This document shows positions 45,561-54,163 of a stretch of DNA of 64,000 bases, piece by piece. The notes beneath the pieces are model-generated. The model was given only the letters and a program-made list of their open reading frames with translations, was not told the origin of the DNA and made no database searches. The DNA lies in assembly GCF_029623755.1 (NCBI RefSeq), contig NZ_CP121106.1:2732352-2796351 (forward strand). Direction: 5' to 3'. Source of the stretch: Altererythrobacter sp. CAU 1644. GTDB taxonomy: Bacteria > Pseudomonadota > Alphaproteobacteria > Sphingomonadales > Sphingomonadaceae. The translations under genes were made by a program, and so were the position numbers. The stretch's first letter is position 1. Every line of letters starts with the position of its first letter.

Positions 45561-46112
45561 ATGGCCAAGACCACCGCCGCCGATGAACCCGTAATCGTCA
45601 AGAAGTACGCCAACCGGCGGCTCTACAATACCAGCACATCGAGTTACATCACGCTCGACGATCTCGCTGGAATGGTGCGCGACAATGTCGAGTTCCAGGT
45701 ACTCGATGCCAAGACGGGTGACGACATCACCCATTCGATCCTGACCCAGATCATCATGGACGAGGAAGCCAATGGCGAGCAGATGCTGCCGGTCAGCTTC
45801 CTGCGCCAATTGATCGGTATGTACGGCAATTCGATGCAGGCGATGATGCCTTCCTATCTCGAAGCCAGCATGCAGAACTTCCGCGAGAACCAGGCGAAGA
45901 TCCGCGAGGCATTCGAGAAGGGGATCAGCAACACACCGCTCGCTAAGATCCATGAAACCAACATGGCCATGATGCGTGCTGCAGCCGATGTCCTCATTCC
46001 CGGAGCTGCGACGAAGAAGGCGGAGAAATCCGACAAGGCGTCGAGCGAGATCGAGGCCCTGCGCGCGCAGATGGCCGCGATGCAAAAGAAGCTGGACGAA
46101 CTCGGCAAATAA
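45561..46112 (+). CDS. phaR: Polyhydroxyalkanoate synthesis repressor PhaR
   Basis: A 183-residue DNA-binding protein. The N-terminal PHB/PHA accumulation regulator domain begins KKYANRRLYNTSTSSYITLDDLAGMV, followed by a second domain and a helical C-terminus (SEIEALRAQMAAMQKKLDEL). PhaR senses PHA granules and represses phasin genes. No phaC, phaB or phasin gene is in the window. ATG 45561 is chosen over TTG 45558. Confidence 0.93.
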   Translation: MAKTTAADEPVIVKKYANRRLYNTSTSSYITLDDLAGMVRDNVEFQVLDAKTGDDITHSILTQIIMDEEANGEQMLPVSFLRQLIGMYGNSMQAMMPSYLEASMQNFRENQAKIREAFEKGISNTPLAKIHETNMAMMRAAADVLIPGAATKKAEKSDKASSEIEALRAQMAAMQKKLDELGK

Positions 46113-46178
46113 GGCGAACGGGCGCTCTTGCAGCCCCGATCGAAGATTCGCCCTCCGCACAGCAGGAAACAACTACCC

Positions 46179-47723
46179 GTGTCCAACATTCGCCACGCCC
46201 TCAACATCAAGCGCGAAGACGATTTCGCCGCCTGGTACCAGGAAGTCATCTCGGCAGCCGATATGGCCGAGGATTCGGGGGTGCGCGGCTGCATGGTAAT
46301 CAAGCCGTGGGGCTACGGCATCTGGGAGCGTATCCAGCGCCTGATGGACGATCGGATCAAGGCGGCCGGCGTCCAGAACTGCTATTTCCCGATCTTTATC
46401 CCGCTCGCCAATTTCGAGCGTGAGGCAGCCCATGTCGAAGGCTTCGCCAAGGAAATGGCCGTGGTGACGCACCATCGCCTAATCTCCGATGGCAAGGGCG
46501 GCCTGATCCCCGACCCTGAGGCCAAGCTCGAAGAGCCGCTGGTGGTGCGGCCGACCTCGGAAACGATCATCGGCGATGCCATGGCACGTTGGATCCAAAG
46601 CTGGCGCGACCTGCCGCTGCTGACCAACCAATGGGCCAATGTCGTGCGCTGGGAAATGCGGACCCGCATGTTCCTGCGCACCAGCGAATTTTTGTGGCAG
46701 GAGGGGCATACCGCCCATGCCGACCGCGAGGATGCGCTGAAGGAAACGCACCGTGCGCTGGAAATGTACCGCGCCTGTGCCGAAGAAGATCTCGCCCTGC
46801 CGGTCGTCACCGGCGAGAAGCCCGAAAACGAACGCTTTCCGGGCGCAGTCGAAACCTGGTCGATCGAAGCGATGATGCAGGATGGCAAGGCGCTCCAGGC
46901 GGGCACCAGCCATTACCTCGGCACCAACTTCGCCCACGCGGCAGGCATCAAGTACCAGGACCGCGAGGGGACCGAGCAATACTGCCACACGACCAGCTGG
47001 GGTGTGTCGACCCGCATGGTTGGCGGCGTGATCATGACGCATGGCGACGATGACGGCTTGCGCGTGCCGCCAAGGATCGCACCGCACCAGATCGTGATCC
47101 TGCCGATGTTGCGCGAACAGCCCGAAGACGAGGCCTTGCTGGCCTATTGCGAGGAAGTGCGCGCCGGGCTGGCCTCTCAGGGCGCCTGTGGCGAACCGAT
47201 CCGCGTGCTGCTCGACAGCCGTCCGGGCAAGGCTGCGGCCAAGCGCTGGGACTGGGTGCGCAAGGGCGCGCCGCTGATCGTGGAGGTCGGCCCGCGCGAC
47301 ATGGAAGGTGGCAAGGTTGCGTTGCTGCGCCGCGACCGGCTGTGGAACACGGACAATGGCAAGCCCAACTTCGCTTTCACCGAGCGGGCGGAATTCCTGT
47401 CAAAAGCGGGCGGTCTGCTCGAGGAAATCCAGCAGGGCATGTTTGACGAAGCGGCAGGGCGGCGCGATGCCAACATCACGCGCGGCGTCACGTCAATGGA
47501 CGAGGTCGCGGCCTTCTATGATGGTTCGAGCAAATACCCGGGCTGGCTGGAGGTGCAGTGGTCCAAACCGACCGGTGCCGCCCTCGACAAGGTTGTCGAA
47601 CAGCTCAAGGCGCATAAGCTCACGATCCGCAATGTTCCGCGCGATGCGGAGTCGGCGGATGGAGCATGCATCTTCACCGGCGAGCCAGCGGTCGAGCGCA
47701 TCCTGATCGCCAGGGCCTATTGA
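46179..47723 (+). CDS. proS: Prolyl-tRNA synthetase, archaeal/eukaryote-type
   Basis: A 514-residue class II synthetase. VIKPWGYGIWERIQRLMD, RWEMRTRMFLRTSEFLWQEGHTAHA and AGTSHYLGTNFAHAAG are the blocks of the archaeal/eukaryotic ProRS, and there is no bacterial editing insert. Most alphaproteobacteria have the bacterial form, so this gene was probably gained by ancient transfer. The start is GTG 46179 with AGGA 12 nt upstream. The next gene (rnr) begins one base after the stop. Confidence 0.93.
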   Translation: MSNIRHALNIKREDDFAAWYQEVISAADMAEDSGVRGCMVIKPWGYGIWERIQRLMDDRIKAAGVQNCYFPIFIPLANFEREAAHVEGFAKEMAVVTHHRLISDGKGGLIPDPEAKLEEPLVVRPTSETIIGDAMARWIQSWRDLPLLTNQWANVVRWEMRTRMFLRTSEFLWQEGHTAHADREDALKETHRALEMYRACAEEDLALPVVTGEKPENERFPGAVETWSIEAMMQDGKALQAGTSHYLGTNFAHAAGIKYQDREGTEQYCHTTSWGVSTRMVGGVIMTHGDDDGLRVPPRIAPHQIVILPMLREQPEDEALLAYCEEVRAGLASQGACGEPIRVLLDSRPGKAAAKRWDWVRKGAPLIVEVGPRDMEGGKVALLRRDRLWNTDNGKPNFAFTERAEFLSKAGGLLEEIQQGMFDEAAGRRDANITRGVTSMDEVAAFYDGSSKYPGWLEVQWSKPTGAALDKVVEQLKAHKLTIRNVPRDAESADGACIFTGEPAVERILIARAY

Positions 47724-47724
47724 T

Positions 47725-50103
47725 TTGGCGGGCAAGCGGCCTCCACGGCGCCCCCAGGGTCTCCCTTCGCGCGAACAGCTCCTCGAGTTTCTGCAGACTT
47801 CGGATACTCCCGCCGGAAAGCGGGAGATCGCCAAGGCGTTCGGCCTCAAGGGGCAGGAGAAGATCGCTCTCAAGCGCCTGCTCAAGGACATGGCCGAGGA
47901 AGGCCTCATCGACGGGAAGAAGACCGCCTATCACCGCATGGGCGGGGTGCCCAAGGTCACTGTCTTGCGCGTTGTCGAGATCGACGATGGCGAGGCGATT
48001 GCGGTGCCGGAAAACTGGTCGCCCGACGCTCCCGACAAGCCGCCGCGCCTGATCATGCAGGAGCGCAAGGGCAGGGGCGGCAAGGCCATGCCTGCACTCC
48101 GGCGCGGCGATCGGGTGCTTTCCCGCACCGAAGAAACCGAGCGCGGGTGGATTGCCCATCCGATGAAGAAGCTACCGGCCCGCACCGAAGGTCTGATGGG
48201 CGTGGTCGAGCTCGATGGCAGCGGCAAGGCCTGGCTCGCACCGGTCGACAAGCGGATCCGCAATTCCTCGCCGATCTCGGATTTGGGTGAGGCCGAGGAA
48301 GGTCAACTGGTCATTGCGGAGCGCACGGGTCGCTCTGAACGCGCGGGTGTCAGGGTGACTGAAGTGGTGGGCGATCCGCTTGCGCCCAGGAGCTTCAGCC
48401 TGATCGCCATCGCCAAGCATGGCATCCCACACGTCTTCCCCGAAGAGACATTGGCCGAAGCGAAACGCGCTGCGGAATTGCCGCTGAGCGAAGGCAAGCG
48501 CGAGGACTTGCGCAGCCTGCCGATCATCGCAATCGACCCCGCCGACGCGCGCGACCACGATGACGCGATCTGGGCTGCACCCGACAAGGAGGGCGGCTAT
48601 GACGCCGTCGTCGCCATTGCCGACGTCAGCTTCTACGTGCGTCCAGGTGGCGCGCTCGACCGCGAGGCTAGGAAGCGCGGCAATTCGGTCTATTTCCCCG
48701 ATCGGGTGGTGCCGATGCTGCCCGAGGTCCTGTCGGCCGACGTCTGCTCGTTGCGGCAGGACGAAGACCGCGCGGCCATGGTATGCCACTTCAATATTTC
48801 GCGCGAAGGCAAGGTTTCGGCCGTCAGGTTCACCCGCGCCATCGTCCGGATCGCGCACAACATCCCCTATGAGGACGCGCAGGCCCGCGCCCACGACAAC
48901 TTCTCCCATGCCCGGGTGGGTGCCGAACAAGCTGTCGGCACGCCCAAGCATTCCTTCGGTGAGGAGCGCGATCGCGATCAGGCGCTGATGCATCTGTGGG
49001 ATGCCTGGAAACTGCTCGCCAAAGCGCGTCATGCGCGCGACCCGCTCGAACTCGAACTGCCCGAACGTAGGGTCATCCTCGACGACAAGGGCAGGATCGC
49101 GGAGATACTCGTGCGCGAGCGCTTCGACGCCCACCGCGTGGTCGAGGATTTCATGATCGCGGCCAATGTTGCCGCGGCCAAGGCGCTCGAGTCCAAGACT
49201 GCCCCAGTAGTCTATCGCGTCCACGAACCACCGAGCCGCGAGAAGCTGATCGCGCTACGCGAATATCTCGCCACCCTGGGGCGCAAGCTGGCGCTGGGAC
49301 AGGTGGTGACGCCCAGCCTCTTCAATCGCATGCTCAAGGACGTCAGCGACGAAGCGGAAAAGGCGCAAGTGATGGAGGCGGTGCTCCGCAGCCAGACGCA
49401 GGCCTATTATGGCCCGACCAATGCGGGGCACTTCGGCCTCTCACTCGGCAGCTATGCCCATTTCACATCGCCGATCCGCCGCTACGCCGACCTGCTGGTG
49501 CACCGCGCGCTGGTCGATGCCTACAAGCTCGAGCAGCCCAAGCCGAAGGGTAACTTGCCGGAGACCACCGGCCTGTCGGATCGGGATCGCGAATCGCTGC
49601 AGCAGGTTTCGGACGCGATCAGCCAGGCCGAACGCCGTGCGATGGAGGCCGAACGCGACACGATCGACCGCTATGTCGCCGCGTGGCTCTCAGGCCGGGT
49701 CGGCGAGACCTTCGACACGCGCATTACCGGTGTTCAGGGCTTCGGATTCTTCGCCACGATCGTCGGTTTGGGCGGGGACGGACTCGTGCCGGTCTCGACG
49801 CTGGGCCGCGAGCACTTCCGCTATGACGAGGCCGCGCAGGCGCTGATCGGTGAGGATAGTGGCACGCGTTATGCCTCAGGCGACCGGCTCCAGCTCAAAC
49901 TGGCCGAGGCAAACGCGCTCACCGGTGCTCTCAAATTCGAGGTTCCCGACAGTGACGGCGACCCGATCGAGCGACGCGGAAACCGTCCGCCGCCGCGCAG
50001 GGGACCGGTGAAGAACCCAGGCGCACCTCGGCAAAAGCATGTCCAGGGCAAGCGCGGCCGCCCCAAGAACATCCGGCATCAGGGGCGCGGCAAGCGCAAG
50101 TGA
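47725..50103 (+). CDS. rnr: Ribonuclease R
   Basis: A 792-residue RNase II/R exoribonuclease. A helix-turn-helix-like N-terminus (LPSREQLLEFLQTSDTPAGKREIAKAFGLKG), cold-shock domains, the RNB catalytic centre AIDPADARDHDDAIWA with the active-site aspartates, and an S1 domain near the end (GRVGETFDTRITGVQGFGFFATI) followed by a Lys/Arg-rich tail are all visible. The start is TTG 47725, one base after proS; a weak AGGG precedes it. Convergent with the universal stress protein gene, 10 bp away. Confidence 0.95.
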   Translation: MAGKRPPRRPQGLPSREQLLEFLQTSDTPAGKREIAKAFGLKGQEKIALKRLLKDMAEEGLIDGKKTAYHRMGGVPKVTVLRVVEIDDGEAIAVPENWSPDAPDKPPRLIMQERKGRGGKAMPALRRGDRVLSRTEETERGWIAHPMKKLPARTEGLMGVVELDGSGKAWLAPVDKRIRNSSPISDLGEAEEGQLVIAERTGRSERAGVRVTEVVGDPLAPRSFSLIAIAKHGIPHVFPEETLAEAKRAAELPLSEGKREDLRSLPIIAIDPADARDHDDAIWAAPDKEGGYDAVVAIADVSFYVRPGGALDREARKRGNSVYFPDRVVPMLPEVLSADVCSLRQDEDRAAMVCHFNISREGKVSAVRFTRAIVRIAHNIPYEDAQARAHDNFSHARVGAEQAVGTPKHSFGEERDRDQALMHLWDAWKLLAKARHARDPLELELPERRVILDDKGRIAEILVRERFDAHRVVEDFMIAANVAAAKALESKTAPVVYRVHEPPSREKLIALREYLATLGRKLALGQVVTPSLFNRMLKDVSDEAEKAQVMEAVLRSQTQAYYGPTNAGHFGLSLGSYAHFTSPIRRYADLLVHRALVDAYKLEQPKPKGNLPETTGLSDRDRESLQQVSDAISQAERRAMEAERDTIDRYVAAWLSGRVGETFDTRITGVQGFGFFATIVGLGGDGLVPVSTLGREHFRYDEAAQALIGEDSGTRYASGDRLQLKLAEANALTGALKFEVPDSDGDPIERRGNRPPPRRGPVKNPGAPRQKHVQGKRGRPKNIRHQGRGKRK

Positions 50104-50113
50104 ACAGGGCGCG

Positions 50114-50560
50114 CTAGCTGCCCTTCGCTGCCTCGTCGTAATTCTCGGGCACGATGTAGAGCGGGCAGGGCAGGTTGCCCGCCTGTGCCGAAAAGTGCGT
50201 CACCAGCGGCCCGGGATTGCCGCCTTCCGCCGCGCCCAGCACCAGCGCCGCAACCTCCTGATGCTCGGCAAGGAACTCATCGACCAGCTTGAGCCCGTTG
50301 CCGACGCGCACCGAAATCGCCGGCATGATCCCGCTCTCGCTGAGCAGATTTCCGGCGGCTCCATGCGCCAGCATCTCGGCCCGATCGCGCGCTTCCTGCT
50401 CGATCGTCGCCTGCACCCCGCCAAAGGCGCTGACGTTTTGCTGCGGGACCAGCGCCAGGATATGGACCGCGCCATCGACGGCCGCGGCACGCCGCGCGGC
50501 GAAGCGCATCGCCGAACGCGCTTCACGCGTATTATCCATTACCACCAGGAATGTGCGCAT
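50114..50560 (-). CDS. Universal stress protein (Usp) domain
   Basis: A 148-residue single Usp domain with MRTFLVVMDNT at the start and LVTHFSAQAGNLPCPLYIVP at the end. The ATP-binding GxxG...G(S/T)hxxxhh pattern is not clearly intact (GAAEGGNPG), so ATP binding is doubtful. ATG 50560 is chosen because GGGGGT lies just upstream. Divergent from the E2 gene, 125 bp away. Confidence 0.85.
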   Translation of the reverse strand: MRTFLVVMDNTREARSAMRFAARRAAAVDGAVHILALVPQQNVSAFGGVQATIEQEARDRAEMLAHGAAGNLLSESGIMPAISVRVGNGLKLVDEFLAEHQEVAALVLGAAEGGNPGPLVTHFSAQAGNLPCPLYIVPENYDEAAKGS

Positions 50561-50685
50561 CGGACCCCCATCTGTTCTGCGCACCGTATCCGCTGAAATC
50601 GTATTCTTCGCAAGAACCTTGCCCGCGCGGCACGAATTCGCCAGAGACCTTTCCGTAACGTCACATTGAGGGATTCCGTCACCCG

Positions 50686-52077
50686 ATGCCAATCGAAATC
50701 AAGATGCCCGCGCTTTCACCCACGATGGAGGAGGGCACGCTCGCCCGGTGGCTGGTGAAGGTCGGCGACAGCGTCAGTGCCGGCGACATCATGGCCGAGA
50801 TCGAGACCGACAAGGCGACGATGGAGTTCGAGGCGGTCGACGAAGGGACCATCGCCAGCATCGCGGTCGATGAAGGCACCGAGAACGTCAAGGTGGGCAC
50901 GGTCATCGCCCTGCTCGCCGAAGAGGGTGAAGACGTTGATGCGGCGGCAAGCGCTCCTGCACCGTCACCGTCACCGGCTCCCGCTGCCAGCGATGGTCCG
51001 GCAGCAACGCCAAGTGCGAAGAAGCTGGCCGAGGAAGCGGGTGTCGACCTCGCATCGATCACCGGCACCGGACCTGACGGCAAGATTACCAAGGGCGACG
51101 TCGAAGGCGCGGCAGGCGGATCGCCCGCGCCTGCTCCCAGCCCGTCCCCCGCACCTGCGCCCGCACCTGCACCTTCGGGCGAACGCATCATCGCTTCGCC
51201 ACTGGCCAAGCGTATTGCCGAACAGAAGGGGCTCGATCTTTCGACCATCAAGGGCAGTGGCCCGGGCGGCCGCATCGTCAAGGCCGACGTGGAAGATGTC
51301 AAACCCGGCGCGGCACCCGCGAAGGAGGCCGCAGCACCGGCTCCCTCCGCACCGCAGCCCGTTGCCCAGCTCGGCGGCGATCTCGATGCGCCCTACGAGG
51401 CACAGAAGCTCAACAATGTCCGCAAGGTCATTGCACGCCGCCTGACCGAGGCGAAGCAGACCATCCCGCACATTTACCTCACCGTGGACGTACGCCTCGA
51501 CGCGCTGCTCAAGCTGCGCAGTCAGCTCAATGCCTCGCTCGAGCCCGATGGCGTAAAGCTGTCGGTCAACGACCTACTGATCAAGGCACTGGCACGGGCA
51601 CTGCAGCGAGTCCCGGCCTGCAACGTCAGCTTCCAGGGCGACGAACTCTACCAGTACACGCGCGAGGATATCTCCGTGGCAGTCGCTGCGCCTTCCGGCC
51701 TGATCACTCCGATCATTCGCGATGCGGGGCGCAAGGGTCTCGCGCAGATCTCGACCGAGATGAAGGAGCTCGCTGGCAAGGCGCGTGATGGCAAGCTGCA
51801 GCCGCATGAGTATCAGGGCGGCACTGCCTCACTCTCCAACCTCGGCATGTTCGGCACCAAGCAGTTCGATGCGGTGATCAACCCCCCGCAGGCGATGATC
51901 CTTGCGGTTGGCGCCGGCGAACAACGCCCGCATGTGGTCGATGGCGCGCTCCAGGTCGCGACCGTTATGAGTGCAACCGGCAGCTTCGATCACCGCGCTA
52001 TCGATGGTGCGGACGGCGCGCAGCTGATGCAGGCCTTCCAGCAGCTGGTGGAGAACCCGATGGGGCTGGTGGTTTGA
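50686..52077 (+). CDS. pdhC: Dihydrolipoamide acetyltransferase (pyruvate dehydrogenase E2) with two subunit-binding domains
   Basis: A 463-residue E2 core. Lipoyl domain with Lys43 ([11 protein letters not shown]); Pro/Ala-rich linkers; then two peripheral subunit-binding domains: residues about 108-140 ([20 protein letters not shown]) and about 169-203 ([21 protein letters not shown]); then the acetyltransferase domain with [11 protein letters not shown] (His about 434). The usual E2 has one such domain. E1 alpha/beta are not adjacent here, and E3 (lpdA) follows 650 bp later. Confidence 0.93.
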   Translation: MPIEIKMPALSPTMEEGTLARWLVKVGDSVSAGDIMAEIETDKATMEFEAVDEGTIASIAVDEGTENVKVGTVIALLAEEGEDVDAAASAPAPSPSPAPAASDGPAATPSAKKLAEEAGVDLASITGTGPDGKITKGDVEGAAGGSPAPAPSPSPAPAPAPAPSGERIIASPLAKRIAEQKGLDLSTIKGSGPGGRIVKADVEDVKPGAAPAKEAAAPAPSAPQPVAQLGGDLDAPYEAQKLNNVRKVIARRLTEAKQTIPHIYLTVDVRLDALLKLRSQLNASLEPDGVKLSVNDLLIKALARALQRVPACNVSFQGDELYQYTREDISVAVAAPSGLITPIIRDAGRKGLAQISTEMKELAGKARDGKLQPHEYQGGTASLSNLGMFGTKQFDAVINPPQAMILAVGAGEQRPHVVDGALQVATVMSATGSFDHRAIDGADGAQLMQAFQQLVENPMGLVV

Positions 52078-52499
52078 GACTGCTTGTAGAGACGGGGCGG
52101 TTTTTCGTGACGGCCTTGGCAGTCGGCTTCGCGATACCTTTTTTCTATGCAATGGCTTCCATTGTTACCGGTGAGCACTTCTCGTTCGAAGCGTTTCTTG
52201 CCGTCGGAGCGATTAGCTTCGTTCTCGGACTACTGGGCGGCGTATTCTTCGGTTTACCAACTCTCTGGATTTTGAAGCGGCAAGGGTGGGCGGGCAACCA
52301 GAAGACAGTTGCGATTGTTGGCACTCTGGTCGGAGCCGTCGGTGGGGTCCTCTTGAGCGTTGCCTTTTGGCAGGGGCACGCTGAAATAATACTGGCTGGA
52401 CTTTGGGCGTGGGCCTTGATGGGAGCGGTCGCTGGTCTGGTCTCCGCGTTAGTTTGGTTCTGTCTTCATGTCGGTGACAGCGAAAATCAGCATGTCTGA
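52074..52499 (+). CDS. Unknown small membrane protein
   Basis: A 141-residue protein with about four hydrophobic segments ([80 protein letters not shown]). No family recognised. It begins at TTG 52074, which overlaps the E2 stop (TTGA); base composition is less GC-rich than its neighbours. The gene may be recent or poorly expressed. Confidence 0.5.
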   Translation: MRLLVETGRFFVTALAVGFAIPFFYAMASIVTGEHFSFEAFLAVGAISFVLGLLGGVFFGLPTLWILKRQGWAGNQKTVAIVGTLVGAVGGVLLSVAFWQGHAEIILAGLWAWALMGAVAGLVSALVWFCLHVGDSENQHV

Positions 52500-52534
52500 C
52501 CGCTCGCACCAGATACTTTACTCGGCGAGCAACT

Positions 52535-52555
52535 CCTCTCCCGCAAAGGGAGAGG
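52535..52555. repeat. Short perfect hairpin, terminator or interspersed repeat
   Basis: CCTCTCCC-GCAAA-GGGAGAGG is a perfect 8-bp stem in the 229-bp gap before lpdA. No T-run follows. I recall CTCTCCC..GGGAGAG as a frequent intergenic element in alphaproteobacteria, but this is memory. The rest of the gap shows no gene. Confidence 0.45.
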
Positions 52556-52728
52556 GGCAATGAGCAATGTCCTACAAACTCCCAGCTATGCGATATCTGC
52601 GACATGATCTTCTCATCGAAACACTCCGTTGCGACCACTCGCGAGACTAAGCCTCGCCCGGCCACTCTTAGCGAATTGGACCGTGTTCCAAGTGTTCCAT
52701 CCGTTCAGGATTGAAAGGCTCAAACTGA

Positions 52729-54141
52729 ATGTCTGATCAATACGACGTCATCGTTCTCGGCTCCGGACCCGGCGGCTATGTGGCGGCAATCCGCTGCGCG
52801 CAGCTGGGCCTGAAGACCGCCATCGTAGAGCGCGAAAATCTCGGCGGCATCTGCCTCAACTGGGGCTGTATCCCGACCAAGGCACTGCTGCGCTCGGCCG
52901 AGATCAAGCATTACATGGACCATGCAGCATCCTACGGCCTCAAGGTTGCAGGCAGCATCGAGGCCGACCTCGAGGCGGTGGTGAAGCGCAGCCGCGGGGT
53001 GGCGAAGCAGCTCAACCAAGGCGTCACGCACCTGATGAAGAAGAACAAGATCACGGTCCACATGGGCGAGGGGACCATGACCGGTCCCACCACCATGACC
53101 GTGAAGGGTGAGAAGGGTGAGGAGAAGCTCACCGCCAAGCACGTGATCGTCGCCACGGGCGCCCGCGCGCGGGACCTGCCGTTCGCGCCCGCCGATGGCA
53201 AGCGCGTGTGGACTTATCGTACCGCGATGACGCCGCCTGAAATGCCCAAGAAGCTGCTGGTGATCGGTAGCGGGGCAATCGGGATCGAGTTCGCCAGCTT
53301 CTACAACGACATGGGCGCCGAAGTGACCGTGGTCGAAATGCTCGACCGCATCGTTCCTGTCGAGGATGCCGACGTATCGACCTTCCTCGAAAAGTCGCTG
53401 ACCAAGCAGGGCATGACGATTATGACCGGCGCCGGTGTCGAGGACATCAAGGCCGGCGACAATGGCGTGAAGGCCAAGATTAAGGCCAAGGACGGCAAGG
53501 TAAGCGAACAGGAATTCACCCACTGCATTGTCGCCATCGGCATCGTCCCGAACACCGAGAACATCGGGCTCGACAAGTTGGTCGAGATGGACCGCGGCTT
53601 CATCCAGATCGATCCCTATGGCCGCACCAAGTCGAAAGGCCTGTGGGCGATCGGCGATTGCACGCCGGGCCCGTGGCTTGCTCATAAGGCGAGCCACGAG
53701 GGTGTGACCGCCGCCGAGGCCATCGCCAAGGAATTGGGCAACAAGGATGTGCATCCGCACCCGCTCGACCGCAACAACATCCCGGGCTGCACCTATTGCC
53801 ATCCGCAGGTTGCCTCGGTCGGCATGACCGAGGCAAAGGCCAAGGAGGCTGGCTACACGGTCAAGGTCGGCAACTTCCCCTTCATCGGCAATGGCAAGGC
53901 TATTGCGCTGGGCGAGGCCGAGGGCTTCATCAAGACAGTATTCGACGCCAAGACCGGAGAGTTGCTTGGCGCGCACATGATCGGCGCCGAAGTGACCGAG
54001 CTGATCCAGGGCTATGTCGTGGGCAAGCAGCTCGAGACGACCGAGGCAGAGCTGATGCAGACCGTCTTCCCGCATCCGACGCTCAGCGAGATGATGCATG
54101 AGAGCGTCCTTGGGGCATACGGCAAGGCCTTGCATATCTGA
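52729..54141 (+). CDS. lpdA: Dihydrolipoyl dehydrogenase (E3)
   Basis: A 470-residue FAD/NAD+ flavoprotein that re-oxidises lipoyl groups. FAD site GSGPGGYVAA; redox cysteines Cys42 and Cys47 in GGICLNWGCIPTK; NAD-binding VIGSGAIGIEF; the C-terminal catalytic His in FPHPTLSEMMHE. Together with the E2 gene it supplies pyruvate dehydrogenase. A 229-bp gap separates it from the E2/unknown membrane protein transcript. Confidence 0.96.
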   Translation: MSDQYDVIVLGSGPGGYVAAIRCAQLGLKTAIVERENLGGICLNWGCIPTKALLRSAEIKHYMDHAASYGLKVAGSIEADLEAVVKRSRGVAKQLNQGVTHLMKKNKITVHMGEGTMTGPTTMTVKGEKGEEKLTAKHVIVATGARARDLPFAPADGKRVWTYRTAMTPPEMPKKLLVIGSGAIGIEFASFYNDMGAEVTVVEMLDRIVPVEDADVSTFLEKSLTKQGMTIMTGAGVEDIKAGDNGVKAKIKAKDGKVSEQEFTHCIVAIGIVPNTENIGLDKLVEMDRGFIQIDPYGRTKSKGLWAIGDCTPGPWLAHKASHEGVTAAEAIAKELGNKDVHPHPLDRNNIPGCTYCHPQVASVGMTEAKAKEAGYTVKVGNFPFIGNGKAIALGEAEGFIKTVFDAKTGELLGAHMIGAEVTELIQGYVVGKQLETTEAELMQTVFPHPTLSEMMHESVLGAYGKALHI

Positions 54142-54163
54142 CGCGAGCGGTTGAGGAGGGCGT

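Noticed and set aside
52720..54135. 471-codon minus-strand frame opposite lpdA
   Set aside because: Mirror of lpdA codon use, no motif and no start signal; lpdA is clear.
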